Shown here: positions 15,634 to 24,661 of the stretch, piece by piece
Layout: every line of letters starts with the position of its first letter
Numbering within the stretch: position 1 is the first letter of the stretch
NCBI RefSeq assembly: GCF_001005295.1
Contig: NZ_LBMK01000007.1
Coordinates: 1-64,000 of the forward strand
Direction of reading: 5' to 3'
DNA length: 64,000 nt
From: Streptomyces yangpuensis
GTDB lineage: Bacteria > Actinomycetota > Actinomycetes > Streptomycetales > Streptomycetaceae
The notes under the pieces: model-generated
Database searches by the model: none
Seen by the model: the letters and a program-made list of their open reading frames with translations, nothing else
Told to the model about the DNA's origin: nothing
Made by a program: the position numbers and the translations under genes

Positions 15634-17316
15634 TCAGCTCATGCGCAGTGCGAGGAAGAAATCGAGCTTGTCCTCCAGCCGGGACAGGTCCCGTGCCGTC
15701 AACTGCTCGATTCGCCCGACCCGGTAGCGCAGGGTGTTGACGTGCAGGTGCAGCCGGGTCGCGCAGCGGGTCCAGGAGCCGTCACAGTCCAGGAACGCCT
15801 CCAGGGTCGGGATGAGCTCCGCCCGGTGGCGCCGGTCGTAGTCCCGCAGCGGGTCCAGCAGCCGGGCGGTGAAGGCGCGGCGCACGTCGTCCGGGACGAA
15901 CGGCAGCAGCAGCACGTGCGAGGCCAGCTCGTGGTGGCCCGCCGCGCAGACCCGGCCCGGGCGGGCCGCCGCGACGCGCCGGGCGTGCCGGGCCTCCTCC
16001 AGCGCCCCGCGCAGCCCCTCGGCGGAGTGCACGGCCGCGCTGACGCCGAGCGTGAGCCGGCCGTCGTCGGCCAGGCCGGCCGCCAGCGGATCCCGTACGG
16101 TCGCCAGCAGTTCGTCGGCGTGCAGGGCCGAGTCGGGGCCCTTGTCTTCCCCGGCGTCCCCGGACAGCGAGGGCAGCGGGACCAGCGCGATGGCCTCGTC
16201 ACCCGTATGGGCCACGGCGATCCGGTCGGACGGCTCCGGTCCCGAGACCGACGGGTCGACGAGGATCTCCTCCAGCAGCGACTGGGCCACCGGGCCGCCG
16301 GGGATGTCCCCGTTCTCCCAGTCCACCCGGGCCACCACGACCTGCCAGTGCGGGGCGGCGCCCAGTCCGGGCAGCAGGACCGGGGCCGCCACCCGCAGAC
16401 GGGCCGCGATCTCGGCGGGCGGGGCGCCCGTCTGGACCAGTTCCAGGACCTCCTGCGCGAGGCGGCGGCGCACGGTGCGGGCCGCGTCGCGCCGGTCGCG
16501 CTCCACGGCGATCAGCTGGGTGACGCCCTGGAGCAGGTCCAGGCGCTCGGCGGGCCAGTCGCCGGCGTCCGCCTCGACGGCGAGCAGCCAGTCGGACAGC
16601 ACGGTCTCGCGCATGTCGCGGGCGGCGGCCGGGCCGCCCGCACCGCGACCGTGTCCCCTGATCGGGAAGAGCGAGTAGGTAATACCCTGGATGGAGATCC
16701 GGTGCGGTCCTCTGCGGCCCGTCCGGACCGCCGCGAGGTGCTCGCTCGCCAGCGCTGCGCAGATGCCCGGCGCCAGCGGCTCTCCTGCCCCGGCGATCTG
16801 CCGGCCGGTGGGGGACAGCACCCAGGCCCGGAGGTCGAGGTCGGTGGTGAGCAGATCCAGCACCACGTCGGGGCCGCCCCCCGCCGGACCCGATGTCATC
16901 AGGCGGCGGTGCCGGTCCACGACGGCCGCCAGGTCCCCGGCGCGCTCGCCCGAGACCTGCCGCACGACGTATTCGGTGATCGTGGCGAATGCAACGTCCT
17001 CGTTCACCGCGAACAGCGGCAGCCGGTTGCGCACACAGGCCGACACGAGATCGTCGGGGATGTCGCCCAGCTCCGCCTCGCCCGCGGCGAGCCCCGCGAC
17101 GCCGGCGCTCGCGAGGATTCGTACGAACGGCTCGGAGTCGGCTGAATTTCGCCTCCATGCCAGGCCAGTGAGGACGAGTTCGCCTCCGGACAGGTACCGG
17201 CTGGGATCACGCAGGTCGGTCGTCATGACCCCGCGGACCGTACGGTCGAGTTCGTCCCCGCCGCCGAGCAGCCGCAGCCCCAGCGCCTCGGTCTCCAGCA
17301 GTGCGCGCAGCCGCAT
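15634..17316 (-). CDS. pucR: PucR family transcriptional regulator of purine catabolism
   Basis: The 560-residue protein has the full PucR layout: an N-terminal PucR ligand domain (1-120, with 'TTDLRDPSRYLSGGELVLTGL'), a central GGDEF-like domain, and a C-terminal PucR-type helix-turn-helix near 495-550 ('ATRLHLHVNTLRYRVGRIEQL'). In Bacillus, PucR activates the purine (puc) genes in response to allantoin-type intermediates. It is transcribed divergently from the xanthine dehydrogenase genes, which are its likely targets, over a 254-bp spacer. Confidence 0.88.
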   Translation of the reverse strand: MRLRALLETEALGLRLLGGGDELDRTVRGVMTTDLRDPSRYLSGGELVLTGLAWRRNSADSEPFVRILASAGVAGLAAGEAELGDIPDDLVSACVRNRLPLFAVNEDVAFATITEYVVRQVSGERAGDLAAVVDRHRRLMTSGPAGGGPDVVLDLLTTDLDLRAWVLSPTGRQIAGAGEPLAPGICAALASEHLAAVRTGRRGPHRISIQGITYSLFPIRGHGRGAGGPAAARDMRETVLSDWLLAVEADAGDWPAERLDLLQGVTQLIAVERDRRDAARTVRRRLAQEVLELVQTGAPPAEIAARLRVAAPVLLPGLGAAPHWQVVVARVDWENGDIPGGPVAQSLLEEILVDPSVSGPEPSDRIAVAHTGDEAIALVPLPSLSGDAGEDKGPDSALHADELLATVRDPLAAGLADDGRLTLGVSAAVHSAEGLRGALEEARHARRVAAARPGRVCAAGHHELASHVLLLPFVPDDVRRAFTARLLDPLRDYDRRHRAELIPTLEAFLDCDGSWTRCATRLHLHVNTLRYRVGRIEQLTARDLSRLEDKLDFFLALRMS

Positions 17317-17570
17317 GATGTCGCCGCCGATCTGTCTCGAATGTTGCCGTTGGAAATCGGGCAGGTCGTCGCATCCTGCCTTTCATACGAATCTACAAGA
17401 CGAGGGAGGCCGTCAGCCAACTCCTTCATGGTTTCGGTGACTGCACCCGAGGGACGGGCGGCTTGTGTACTGAGTCCACACCGCGTTAACAGCACGTGAA
17501 CGACCAGTCGAGGGCCCTTTGGCCTCCTGGCTTGAAGTGAACGACACGATGAAGAAGAAGAGAGCCGCAC

Positions 17571-18464
17571 ATGGACTTCCTTCGCCCCGCCAGCTGGGAG
17601 GAGGCGCTCGCCGCTAAGGCCGAGTACCCCACAGCTGTGCCGATTGCGGGTGGCACCGACATCATGGTCGAGATCAACTTCGACCACCGCCGTCCGGATT
17701 ACCTCCTTGACCTGGGCCGCATCGAGCTGCTGCGGGAGTGGGAGGTAGGCGAGGAGGTCACCAAGCTCGGCGCCTCCGTCCCGTACACCCAGATCATGGA
17801 GAACCTGCGCGCCACGCTGCCGGGTCTCGCGCTCGCCTCGCACACGGTGGCGTCCCCGCAGATCCGCAACCGCGGCGGTGTCGGCGGCAACCTCGGCTGC
17901 GCCTCGCCCGCCGGTGACTCCCACCCCGCCCTGCTGGCCGCCGGCTGCGAGGTCGAGGTGGAGTCCGTACGCGGCTCGCGCATGATCCCGATCGACGAGT
18001 TCTACACCGGTGTGAAGCGCAACGCGCTGGCCGCCGACGAGCTGATCAAGTCGGTCCACATCAAGAACGCCACCGGCCCCCAGCAGTACTCGAAGGTCGG
18101 CACCCGCAACGCGATGGTCATCGCGGTGTGCGGTTTCGGCCTCGCCCTGCACCCCGACACCCGCACCGTGCGTACGGGTATCGGTTCGGCCGCCCCGACC
18201 CCGGTCCGGGCCAAGGCCGCCGAGGAGTTCCTGAACGCCGCGCTCGAAGAGGGCGGCTTCTGGGACAACGGCAAGGTCATCACCCCGTCGATCGCCAAGC
18301 AGTTCGGTGAGCTCGCCTCCGCCGCCTGCAACCCGATCGACGACGTCCGTGGCACGGCGAAGTACCGCCGTCACGCGGTTGGCATCCTCGCTCGCCGCCA
18401 GCTCGTCTGGACCTGGGAGCAGTACCGCGGCACGAACGGCCGCTCGCTTGAAGGGGCTGCGTAA
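17571..18464 (+). CDS. Xanthine dehydrogenase FAD-binding subunit
   Basis: This is the medium, flavin-carrying subunit of a three-subunit molybdenum hydroxylase that oxidises hypoxanthine and xanthine to urate. The PCMH-type FAD site is visible as 'PIAGGTDIMVEI' near residue 24 and 'SPQIRNRGGVGGNLGCASP' near 100, and the CO_deh_flav_C domain occupies 185-285. The length of 297 residues is normal. The stop is two bases before the Fe-S subunit start, so the subunits are translationally coupled. An allied aldehyde or nicotinate-type substrate is possible, but pucR, permease and XdhC neighbours favour purines. Confidence 0.92.
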   Translation: MDFLRPASWEEALAAKAEYPTAVPIAGGTDIMVEINFDHRRPDYLLDLGRIELLREWEVGEEVTKLGASVPYTQIMENLRATLPGLALASHTVASPQIRNRGGVGGNLGCASPAGDSHPALLAAGCEVEVESVRGSRMIPIDEFYTGVKRNALAADELIKSVHIKNATGPQQYSKVGTRNAMVIAVCGFGLALHPDTRTVRTGIGSAAPTPVRAKAAEEFLNAALEEGGFWDNGKVITPSIAKQFGELASAACNPIDDVRGTAKYRRHAVGILARRQLVWTWEQYRGTNGRSLEGAA

Positions 18465-18466
18465 TC

Positions 18467-19069
18467 ATGCGCGTCAATTTCACCGTCAACGGTCGTCCGC
18501 AGGAAGCCGACGACGTCTGGGAGGGCGAGTCCCTTCTCTACGTGCTGCGTGAGCGCCTGGGGCTGCCCGGCTCCAAGAACGCGTGCGAGCAGGGCGAGTG
18601 CGGTTCCTGCACGGTCCGTCTCGACGGCGTGCCGGTCTGTTCCTGTCTGGTGGCCGCCGGTCAGGTCGAGGGCCGTGACGTGGTGACCGTCGAGGGTCTG
18701 GCCGACTTCGCCAAGCAGCGCGAGGAGCACGGCCACGGCTGCGGCAGCGGCGCGTGCGGCGGCGGCGGCAAGGGCGTGTCCACGGACGAGGCCAAGCAGT
18801 GGTCCGCCCAGGGCACCGACTCGCAGACCGGTGAGGGAGTCGAGCTCTCCGGCATCCAGCAGGCGTTCATCGACGCGGGCGCGGTCCAGTGCGGTTTCTG
18901 CACCCCGGGTCTGCTCGTGCAGGCCGACGCTCTCCTGGAGCAGAACGCCGACCCGTCCGACCAGGACATCCGTGAGGCCCTGTCCGGCAACCTCTGCCGC
19001 TGCACGGGCTACGAGAAGATCCTCGACGCGGTCCGCCTCGCGGCCGCCCGTCAGGGAGAGGCGGTCTGA
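18467..19069 (+). CDS. Xanthine dehydrogenase iron-sulfur subunit, with insertion
   Basis: The small subunit carries two [2Fe-2S] clusters that pass electrons from the molybdenum site to FAD. The plant-ferredoxin-like cluster is 'CEQGECGSCTVRLDGVPVC' (from about residue 43), and the helical-domain cluster is 'CGFCTPG' plus 'CRCTGYEKI'. At 200 residues it is about 40 longer than usual. The surplus is a hydrophilic linker between the two domains (residues 87-125) with an odd His-Gly-Cys-Gly-rich stretch 'HGHGCGSGACGGGGKG'. It ends two bases before the molybdopterin subunit. Confidence 0.92.
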   Translation: MRVNFTVNGRPQEADDVWEGESLLYVLRERLGLPGSKNACEQGECGSCTVRLDGVPVCSCLVAAGQVEGRDVVTVEGLADFAKQREEHGHGCGSGACGGGGKGVSTDEAKQWSAQGTDSQTGEGVELSGIQQAFIDAGAVQCGFCTPGLLVQADALLEQNADPSDQDIREALSGNLCRCTGYEKILDAVRLAAARQGEAV

Positions 19070-19071
19070 TC

Positions 19072-21468
19072 ATGGCTCAGAACACCCGCACCGTGGGTAC
19101 GCCGACGAATGTCACCCAGAAGCACAACAAGGGCGGCATCGGCGAGTCCACGCTCCGCCCGGACGGCACCCTCAAGGTCACCGGTGAGTTCGCTTACTCC
19201 TCGGACATGTGGCACGAGGACATGCTGTGGGGCCAGACCCTGCGGTCCACCGTCGCCCACGCCGAGATCGTCTCCATCGACATCTCCGAGGCGCTGGCCA
19301 TGCCGGGCGTCTACTCGGTCCTGACGTACGACGACCTGCCGGCCGAGATGAAGAACTACGGCCTGGAGATCCAGGACACCCCGGTCCTCGCCAACGGCCG
19401 GGTACGCCACCACGGTGAGCCGGTCGCCCTCGTGGCCGCCGACCACCCGGAGACCGCCCGCCGCGCGGCCGCCAAGATCAAGATCGACTACCGGGAGCTG
19501 CCGCTCGTCACGGACGAGGCCTCCGCCCTCGCCGCCGACGCGCCGCTGATCCACCCGGGCCGCGACGACCACCACTCCGGTCACGTCCCGCACCCGAACA
19601 TCGTGCACCGCCAGCCGATCATCCGCGGCAACGTGGAGGAGGCCCGCAAGCGCGCCGACGTGATCGTCGAGGGCGAGTACACCTTCGGCATGCAGGACCA
19701 GGCCTTCCTCGGCCCGGAGTCCGGTCTCGCCGTGCCGTCCGAGGACGGCGGTGTCGACCTCTACGTCGCCACGCAGTGGCTGCACTCGGACCTCAAGCAG
19801 ATCGCCCCCGTCCTCGGCCTGCCCGAGGAGAAGGTCCGCATGACGCTCTCCGGCGTCGGCGGTGCCTTCGGCGGCCGCGAGGACATCTCGATGCAGATCC
19901 ACGCCTGCCTGCTGGCCCTCGCGACCAACAAGCCGGTCAAGATCGTCTACAACCGGTTCGAGTCCTTCTTCGGCCACGTGCACCGCCACCCGGCGAAGCT
20001 CTGGTACGAGCACGGCGCCACCAAGGACGGCAAGATCACGCACATGAAGTGCAGGATCGTGCTCGACGGCGGTGCCTACGCCTCGGCCTCCCCGGCCGTC
20101 GTCGGCAACGCGTCCTCCCTCTCCGTCGGCCCGTACGTCGTCGACGACGTCGACATCGAGGCGATCGCGCTCTACACGAACAACCCGCCCTGCGGCGCGA
20201 TGCGCGGCTTCGGCGCCGTCCAGGCCTGCTTCGCGTACGAGGCCCAGATGGACAAGCTCGCGGCGAAGCTGGGCATGGACCCGGTCGAGTTCCGCCAGCT
20301 GAACGCCATGGAGATGGGCACGATCATGCCCACCGGCCAGGTCGTGGACTCCCCGGCGCCGGTCGCCGAGCTGCTGCGCCGGGTCAAGGCCCGCCCGCTG
20401 CCGCCGGAGCGCCAGTGGGAGACGGCCGGCGAGGGCGCGGACGTCCGCGCGCTGCCGGGCGGTCTGTCGAACACCACCCACGGCGAGGGCGTCGTCCGCG
20501 GCGTCGGCTACGCGGTCGGCATCAAGAACGTCGGCTTCTCCGAGGGCTTCGACGACTACTCCACCGCCCGGGTGCGCCTGGAGGTCATCAACGGCGAGCC
20601 CGTCGCGATGGTCCACACGGCCATGGCGGAGGTCGGCCAGGGCGGTGTCACCGTCCACGCGCAGATCGCCCGTACCGAGCTGGGTGTCACGCAGGTGACC
20701 ATCCACCCGGCGGACACGCAGGTCGGCTCCGCCGGTTCCACGTCCGCCTCGCGGCAGACGTACATGACCGGTGGCGCCGTGAAGAACACCTGTGAGGCCG
20801 TGCGCGAGGCGCTGCTGGAGATGGGCCGCCGCAAGAACGGCTCCTACCACCCGGCCTGGGCCCACGCCGAGCTCCTCCTGGAGGGCGGCAAGATCGTCAC
20901 CGACGGCGGCGAGGTCCTCGCGGACATCGCCGACATCCTGGAGAACGAGGCGATCGACCTCGAACTCGAGTTCCGTCACCGTCCGACGGCCGCCTTCGAC
21001 CTGAAGACCGGCCAGGGCGACGGCCACGTCCAGTACACCTTCGCCGCGCACCGCGCGGTCGTCGAGGTGGACACCGAGCTCGGCCTGGTCAAGGTCGTCG
21101 AGCTGGCGACCGCCCAGGATGTGGGCAAGGCCCTCAACATGCTCTCCGTGGTCGGCCAGATCCAGGGTGGTACCACCCAGGGTCTCGGCGTGGCGGTCAT
21201 GGAGGAGATCATCGTGGACCCGAAGACCGCGAAGGTGCGCAACCCCTCCTTCACGGACTACCTGATCCCGACCATCCTCGACACCCCGACCATCCCGGTC
21301 GACGTCCTGGAGCTCGCCGACCCGAACGCCCCTTACGGGCTCCGCGGTCTGGGCGAGGCCCCGACCCTGTCGTCCACCCCGGCCGTCCTCGCGGCGATCC
21401 GGCAGGCGACCGGGCTGGAGCTCAACAAGACCCCGATCCGTCCGGAAGCCCTCACCGGGACCCTCTAG
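19072..21468 (+). CDS. Xanthine dehydrogenase molybdopterin-binding subunit
   Basis: The large catalytic subunit (798 residues) holds the molybdenum cofactor. Expected signatures are present: 'MQDQAFLGPESGLA' near 205, 'GVGGAFGGREDISMQ' near 262, 'CGAMRGFGAVQACF' near 375, the cofactor loop 'VGSAGSTSASRQTYMTGGA' near 555, and 'GLRGLGEAPTLSSTPAV' near 760, whose Glu matches the general base of the family. It is the last gene of the coupled trio and is followed by a strong hairpin at 21478-21505. Confidence 0.94.
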   Translation: MAQNTRTVGTPTNVTQKHNKGGIGESTLRPDGTLKVTGEFAYSSDMWHEDMLWGQTLRSTVAHAEIVSIDISEALAMPGVYSVLTYDDLPAEMKNYGLEIQDTPVLANGRVRHHGEPVALVAADHPETARRAAAKIKIDYRELPLVTDEASALAADAPLIHPGRDDHHSGHVPHPNIVHRQPIIRGNVEEARKRADVIVEGEYTFGMQDQAFLGPESGLAVPSEDGGVDLYVATQWLHSDLKQIAPVLGLPEEKVRMTLSGVGGAFGGREDISMQIHACLLALATNKPVKIVYNRFESFFGHVHRHPAKLWYEHGATKDGKITHMKCRIVLDGGAYASASPAVVGNASSLSVGPYVVDDVDIEAIALYTNNPPCGAMRGFGAVQACFAYEAQMDKLAAKLGMDPVEFRQLNAMEMGTIMPTGQVVDSPAPVAELLRRVKARPLPPERQWETAGEGADVRALPGGLSNTTHGEGVVRGVGYAVGIKNVGFSEGFDDYSTARVRLEVINGEPVAMVHTAMAEVGQGGVTVHAQIARTELGVTQVTIHPADTQVGSAGSTSASRQTYMTGGAVKNTCEAVREALLEMGRRKNGSYHPAWAHAELLLEGGKIVTDGGEVLADIADILENEAIDLELEFRHRPTAAFDLKTGQGDGHVQYTFAAHRAVVEVDTELGLVKVVELATAQDVGKALNMLSVVGQIQGGTTQGLGVAVMEEIIVDPKTAKVRNPSFTDYLIPTILDTPTIPVDVLELADPNAPYGLRGLGEAPTLSSTPAVLAAIRQATGLELNKTPIRPEALTGTL

Positions 21469-21477
21469 GACGGACCC

Positions 21478-21505
21478 GGTCCGGGGGCCGCGAGGCCCCC
21501 GGACC
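21478..21505 (+). terminator. Hairpin terminator after xanthine dehydrogenase operon
   Basis: A 12-bp perfect stem (GGTCCGGGGGCC and its complement) closes a 4-base GCGA loop, starting 10 bases after the stop of the molybdopterin subunit. Confidence 0.75.
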
Positions 21506-21794
21506 CCTTCGGACTCTCCGGGCGGTGTGACTCGGGAACGTCACACTTCACTGCCGCACCGCCCGGAGTACATACGAAGCACCGCACCGCTCGCGGTCCC
21601 TTCAGCCGGCAGTACCCCTGCGAAAACCCCCATGTAGTACCAGCGGTCACCCCGCACTACCCGCAGTACACGCAGTGCACCTTCGCGTCGCCTCGGGCCG
21701 TCACCCCGGGTCGTGCAGCCAAACGCAGCATCCCAAATCCCGCAATCTCCAATCCCCAAGCGGGTGCCCCTTTGAACCTTGGGAGTTAGGCACC
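21506..21794 (+). other. Spacer upstream of the NCS2 permease
   Basis: A roughly 290-bp non-coding stretch following the terminator. It must carry the permease promoter. I looked for a purine riboswitch core and found none; no gene is visible. Confidence 0.4.
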
Positions 21795-23258
21795 ATGACC
21801 CAGTCGTCAGTGGAGTCCAAGACCACCGCGGAGGAAGCCGGAGACGGCTCCCGCAATCCCGCCGGGCGCTCTTGGCTCGACCGCTACTTTCATATAACCC
21901 ACAGAGGATCCAACGTCGGCAACGAGGTTCGTGGCGGTATCACGACCTTCATGGCCATGGCGTACATCCTCCTGCTCAACCCCCTGCTCCTCTCGGGCAA
22001 GGACGTCGCCGGAACCACGATGGACGGTTCCGCGATCATCACCGCCACGGCTTTCGCCGCCGCCGTGACGACGCTTCTCATGGGCTTCGTCGGCAAGGTT
22101 CCGCTGGCGCTGGCCGCCGGACTCTCCGTGTCCGGTGTCCTCGCCTCGCAGGTGGCCCCTCAGATGACCTGGCCGCAGGCCATGGGCATGTGTGTGCTCT
22201 ACGGTGTCGTGATCTGTCTCCTGGTCGTCACCGGCCTCCGAGAGATGATCATGAACGCGATCCCGCTCGCGCTCAAGCACGCCATCACCATGGGCATCGG
22301 CCTCTTCGTCGCCCTGATCGGCTTCGTGAAGGCGGGCTTCGTCGGCAACGGCGGGGAGTTCATGCCCCCCGTCCAGCTCGGCGCGACCGGTGAGCTGTCC
22401 GGCTGGCCCGTCCTGCTCTTCGCGATCACCCTGATCGCCATTTTCATGCTCCAGGCCCGCAGGGTGCCCGGCGCGATCCTGATCGGCATCGTCGGCGGTA
22501 CCGTCCTGGCCGCGATCCTCAACGCCATCGTGGACATCGACCCGAAGGCCTGGAAGAACGGCCCGCCGGAGCTGGACGGCTCCGCGGTCTCGATGCCGGA
22601 CTTCTCGCTCTTCGGCGACGTCTCCTTCGGCGGCTGGGGCGACGTCGGCTACATGACCGTCGGCATGATCGTCTTCACCCTCGTGCTCGCCGGCTTCTTC
22701 GACGCGATGGCCACCATCATCGGCGTCGGCACCGAGGCCAAGCTCGCCGACGACAAGGGCCGCATGCCGGGTCTGTCCAAGGCCCTGTTCATCGACGGCG
22801 CCGGTGGCGCCATCGGTGGCGTCACGGGTGGTTCCGGCCAGACCGTCTTCGTCGAGTCCGCCACCGGCGTCGGTGAGGGTGCCCGCACGGGTCTCGCCTC
22901 CGTCGTCACCGGCCTGTTCTTCGCCGCCTGCCTCTTCTTCACCCCGATCACGCAGATCGTCCCGGGTGAGGTCGCCTCCGCGGCCCTGGTCGTCATCGGC
23001 GCGATGATGATGCAGAACGCCCGCCACGTGGACTGGGCGGACACCTCCACCTCGATCCCGGTCTTCCTGACCGTTGTGATCATGCCGTTCACCTACTCGA
23101 TCACCGCCGGTGTCGCCGCGGGCGTCATCTCCTACGTCGCCATCAAGATCGCTCAGGGCAAGGCCCGTGAGATCGGCGGCTTCATGTGGGCGCTGACCGG
23201 AATCTTCCTGGTCTTCTTCGCGCTCCACCCGATCGAGGGCTGGCTCGGGGTCGGCTGA
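21795..23258 (+). CDS. NCS2 family purine/xanthine permease (AzgA-like)
   Basis: This 487-residue inner-membrane protein has 12 or more hydrophobic segments and the AzgA-type signatures 'GITTFMAMAYILLLNPLLL' near 45, 'GLSVSGVLASQVA', 'GMGIGLFVALIGFVKAG'-like helix, and 'GGVTGGSGQTVFVESATGVGEGARTGL' near 350. These are nucleobase:proton symporters for hypoxanthine, guanine or related purines. The ATG at 21795 is chosen because upstream in-frame sequence is not coding-like. Its position between xanthine dehydrogenase and XdhC marks it as the importer of the substrate. Confidence 0.92.
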   Translation: MTQSSVESKTTAEEAGDGSRNPAGRSWLDRYFHITHRGSNVGNEVRGGITTFMAMAYILLLNPLLLSGKDVAGTTMDGSAIITATAFAAAVTTLLMGFVGKVPLALAAGLSVSGVLASQVAPQMTWPQAMGMCVLYGVVICLLVVTGLREMIMNAIPLALKHAITMGIGLFVALIGFVKAGFVGNGGEFMPPVQLGATGELSGWPVLLFAITLIAIFMLQARRVPGAILIGIVGGTVLAAILNAIVDIDPKAWKNGPPELDGSAVSMPDFSLFGDVSFGGWGDVGYMTVGMIVFTLVLAGFFDAMATIIGVGTEAKLADDKGRMPGLSKALFIDGAGGAIGGVTGGSGQTVFVESATGVGEGARTGLASVVTGLFFAACLFFTPITQIVPGEVASAALVVIGAMMMQNARHVDWADTSTSIPVFLTVVIMPFTYSITAGVAAGVISYVAIKIAQGKAREIGGFMWALTGIFLVFFALHPIEGWLGVG

Positions 23259-23365
23259 CCCCCGTAGTACCGGCCGGGCACCGCGGTGGTGCCGGTCACC
23301 CGCAGTAAGACCCGCACCCTCCACCTGTCCCATACTGGAAACCGAATCCTCCGAGGAGGCCGCAC

Positions 23366-24529
23366 ATGCTGGACATCGCCGAAGAGCTGAACCGGTGGGT
23401 CGAGCAGGGACGTGACTTCGCCGTCGCCACGGTCGTGGCGGTGGGCGGCAGCGCACCCCGGCAGCCCGGTGCCGCGCTCGCCGTCGACAGCGAGGGCACG
23501 GCCATCGGATCGGTCTCCGGCGGATGCGTGGAGGGTGCGGTGTACGAGCTGTGCCGGCAGGCGCTGGAGGACGGCCGGACCGTCACGGAGCGCTTCGGCT
23601 ACAGCGACGACGACGCCTTCGCGGTGGGCCTGACCTGCGGCGGGATCATCGACATCCTCGTCACCCCGGTCCCCGTCGGCTCCGCCGCACGCGCGGTGTT
23701 CGAGGCCGCGCTGGCCGCCGCCTCCCGGGGCGAGGCCGCCGCGCTGGCCCGGATCGCCGAGGGGCCGGACGAGCTGATGGGCCGCGCCGTGCTGGTCCGT
23801 ACGGAGGGGCCCTACGCGGGTGGCCTCGGCGGACACCCGGAGCTGGACCGCACCGTCGCCGAGGAGGCCCGCGCCATGCTGGACGCCGGCCGGACCGGCG
23901 TGCTGGAGATCGGCGCCGACGGCAGGCTCTGCGGAGAACCGCTGAAGGTGCTGGTCGAGTCCAGCGTCCCGCCGCCGCGGATGATCGTCTTCGGGGCCAT
24001 CGACTTCGCCTCCGCGCTGGTGCGGATCGGCACATTCCTCGGCTACCGGGTCACCGTCTGCGACGCGCGGCCCGTCTTCGCGACGAAGAACCGTTTCCCC
24101 GAGGCCGACGAGATCGTCGTGGACTGGCCGCACCGCTACCTGGAGGCGCAGTCCTCGGAGGGCTCGGTGGACGGCCGGACCGTCCTGTGTGTGCTCACCC
24201 ACGACGCCAAGTTCGACGTCCCGCTCCTGGAGCTGGCCCTCCGGCTGCCCGTCGCCTACGTCGGGGCCATGGGCTCCCGCCGTACCCACGAGGACCGCAA
24301 CAAGCGGCTGCGCGACGTCGGCGTCACCGAGCTCGAACTGGCGCGGCTGCGCTCCCCGATCGGCCTGGACCTCGGCGCCCGCTCCCCGGAGGAGACCGCG
24401 CTGTCCATCGCCGCGGAGATCGTCGCGAACCGCCGCGGCGGCAGCGGCGCGGCCCTCACCGGCGCGCACATCCCGATCCACCCGGACGTCGCGACCACGG
24501 TGATCGACAGGATCGGATCCGTCGCTTGA
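23366..24529 (+). CDS. xdhC: XdhC family molybdenum cofactor insertion/sulfuration protein
   Basis: XdhC binds and protects molybdenum cofactor, sulfurates it and inserts it into xanthine dehydrogenase. Residues 10-85 form the XdhC/CoxI domain ('ATVVAVGGSAPRQPGAALAV', 'GSVSGGCVEGAVY', 'GLTCGGIIDI'), and residues 210-360 form the Rossmann-like XdhC_C domain ('MIVFGAIDFASALVRIG', 'CVLTHDAKFDVPLLELALR', 'YVGAMGSRRTHEDR'). A strong gaggagg site precedes the ATG. It closes the purine cluster and acts on the upstream enzyme. Confidence 0.93.
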   Translation: MLDIAEELNRWVEQGRDFAVATVVAVGGSAPRQPGAALAVDSEGTAIGSVSGGCVEGAVYELCRQALEDGRTVTERFGYSDDDAFAVGLTCGGIIDILVTPVPVGSAARAVFEAALAAASRGEAAALARIAEGPDELMGRAVLVRTEGPYAGGLGGHPELDRTVAEEARAMLDAGRTGVLEIGADGRLCGEPLKVLVESSVPPPRMIVFGAIDFASALVRIGTFLGYRVTVCDARPVFATKNRFPEADEIVVDWPHRYLEAQSSEGSVDGRTVLCVLTHDAKFDVPLLELALRLPVAYVGAMGSRRTHEDRNKRLRDVGVTELELARLRSPIGLDLGARSPEETALSIAAEIVANRRGGSGAALTGAHIPIHPDVATTVIDRIGSVA

Positions 24530-24553
24530 AGGAGTGACGGCGAAAGGTGAGGA

Positions 24554-24583
24554 AAGGGCGCGCCCCGTGGGGGTTGCGCCCTT
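24554..24583 (+). terminator. Hairpin terminator after xdhC
   Basis: AAGGGCGC pairs with GCGCCCTT, with further CCCC/GGGG pairing inside, 25 bases after the xdhC stop. This marks the end of the purine cluster. Confidence 0.7.
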
Positions 24584-24661
24584 CTGGTGTTCCCCCTATC
24601 TTACCCGCCGGTAATCGGAGGATCACCCTCTCCAGCCCTTCCTCACAACGGAGTTGAGCGG

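Noticed and set aside
17317-17570. PucR operator
   Set aside because: No clear copy of a published PucR box is visible; the site remains probable but unsupported.
19051-21051. Long minus-strand frame opposite the molybdopterin subunit
   Set aside because: It is the complement of a clearly real gene and rich in Val/Arg/Asp/Gly, typical of an antisense shadow.
21807-23456. Long minus-strand frame opposite the NCS2 permease
   Set aside because: It mirrors the permease gene; its hydrophilic, charge-alternating content is a shadow pattern.
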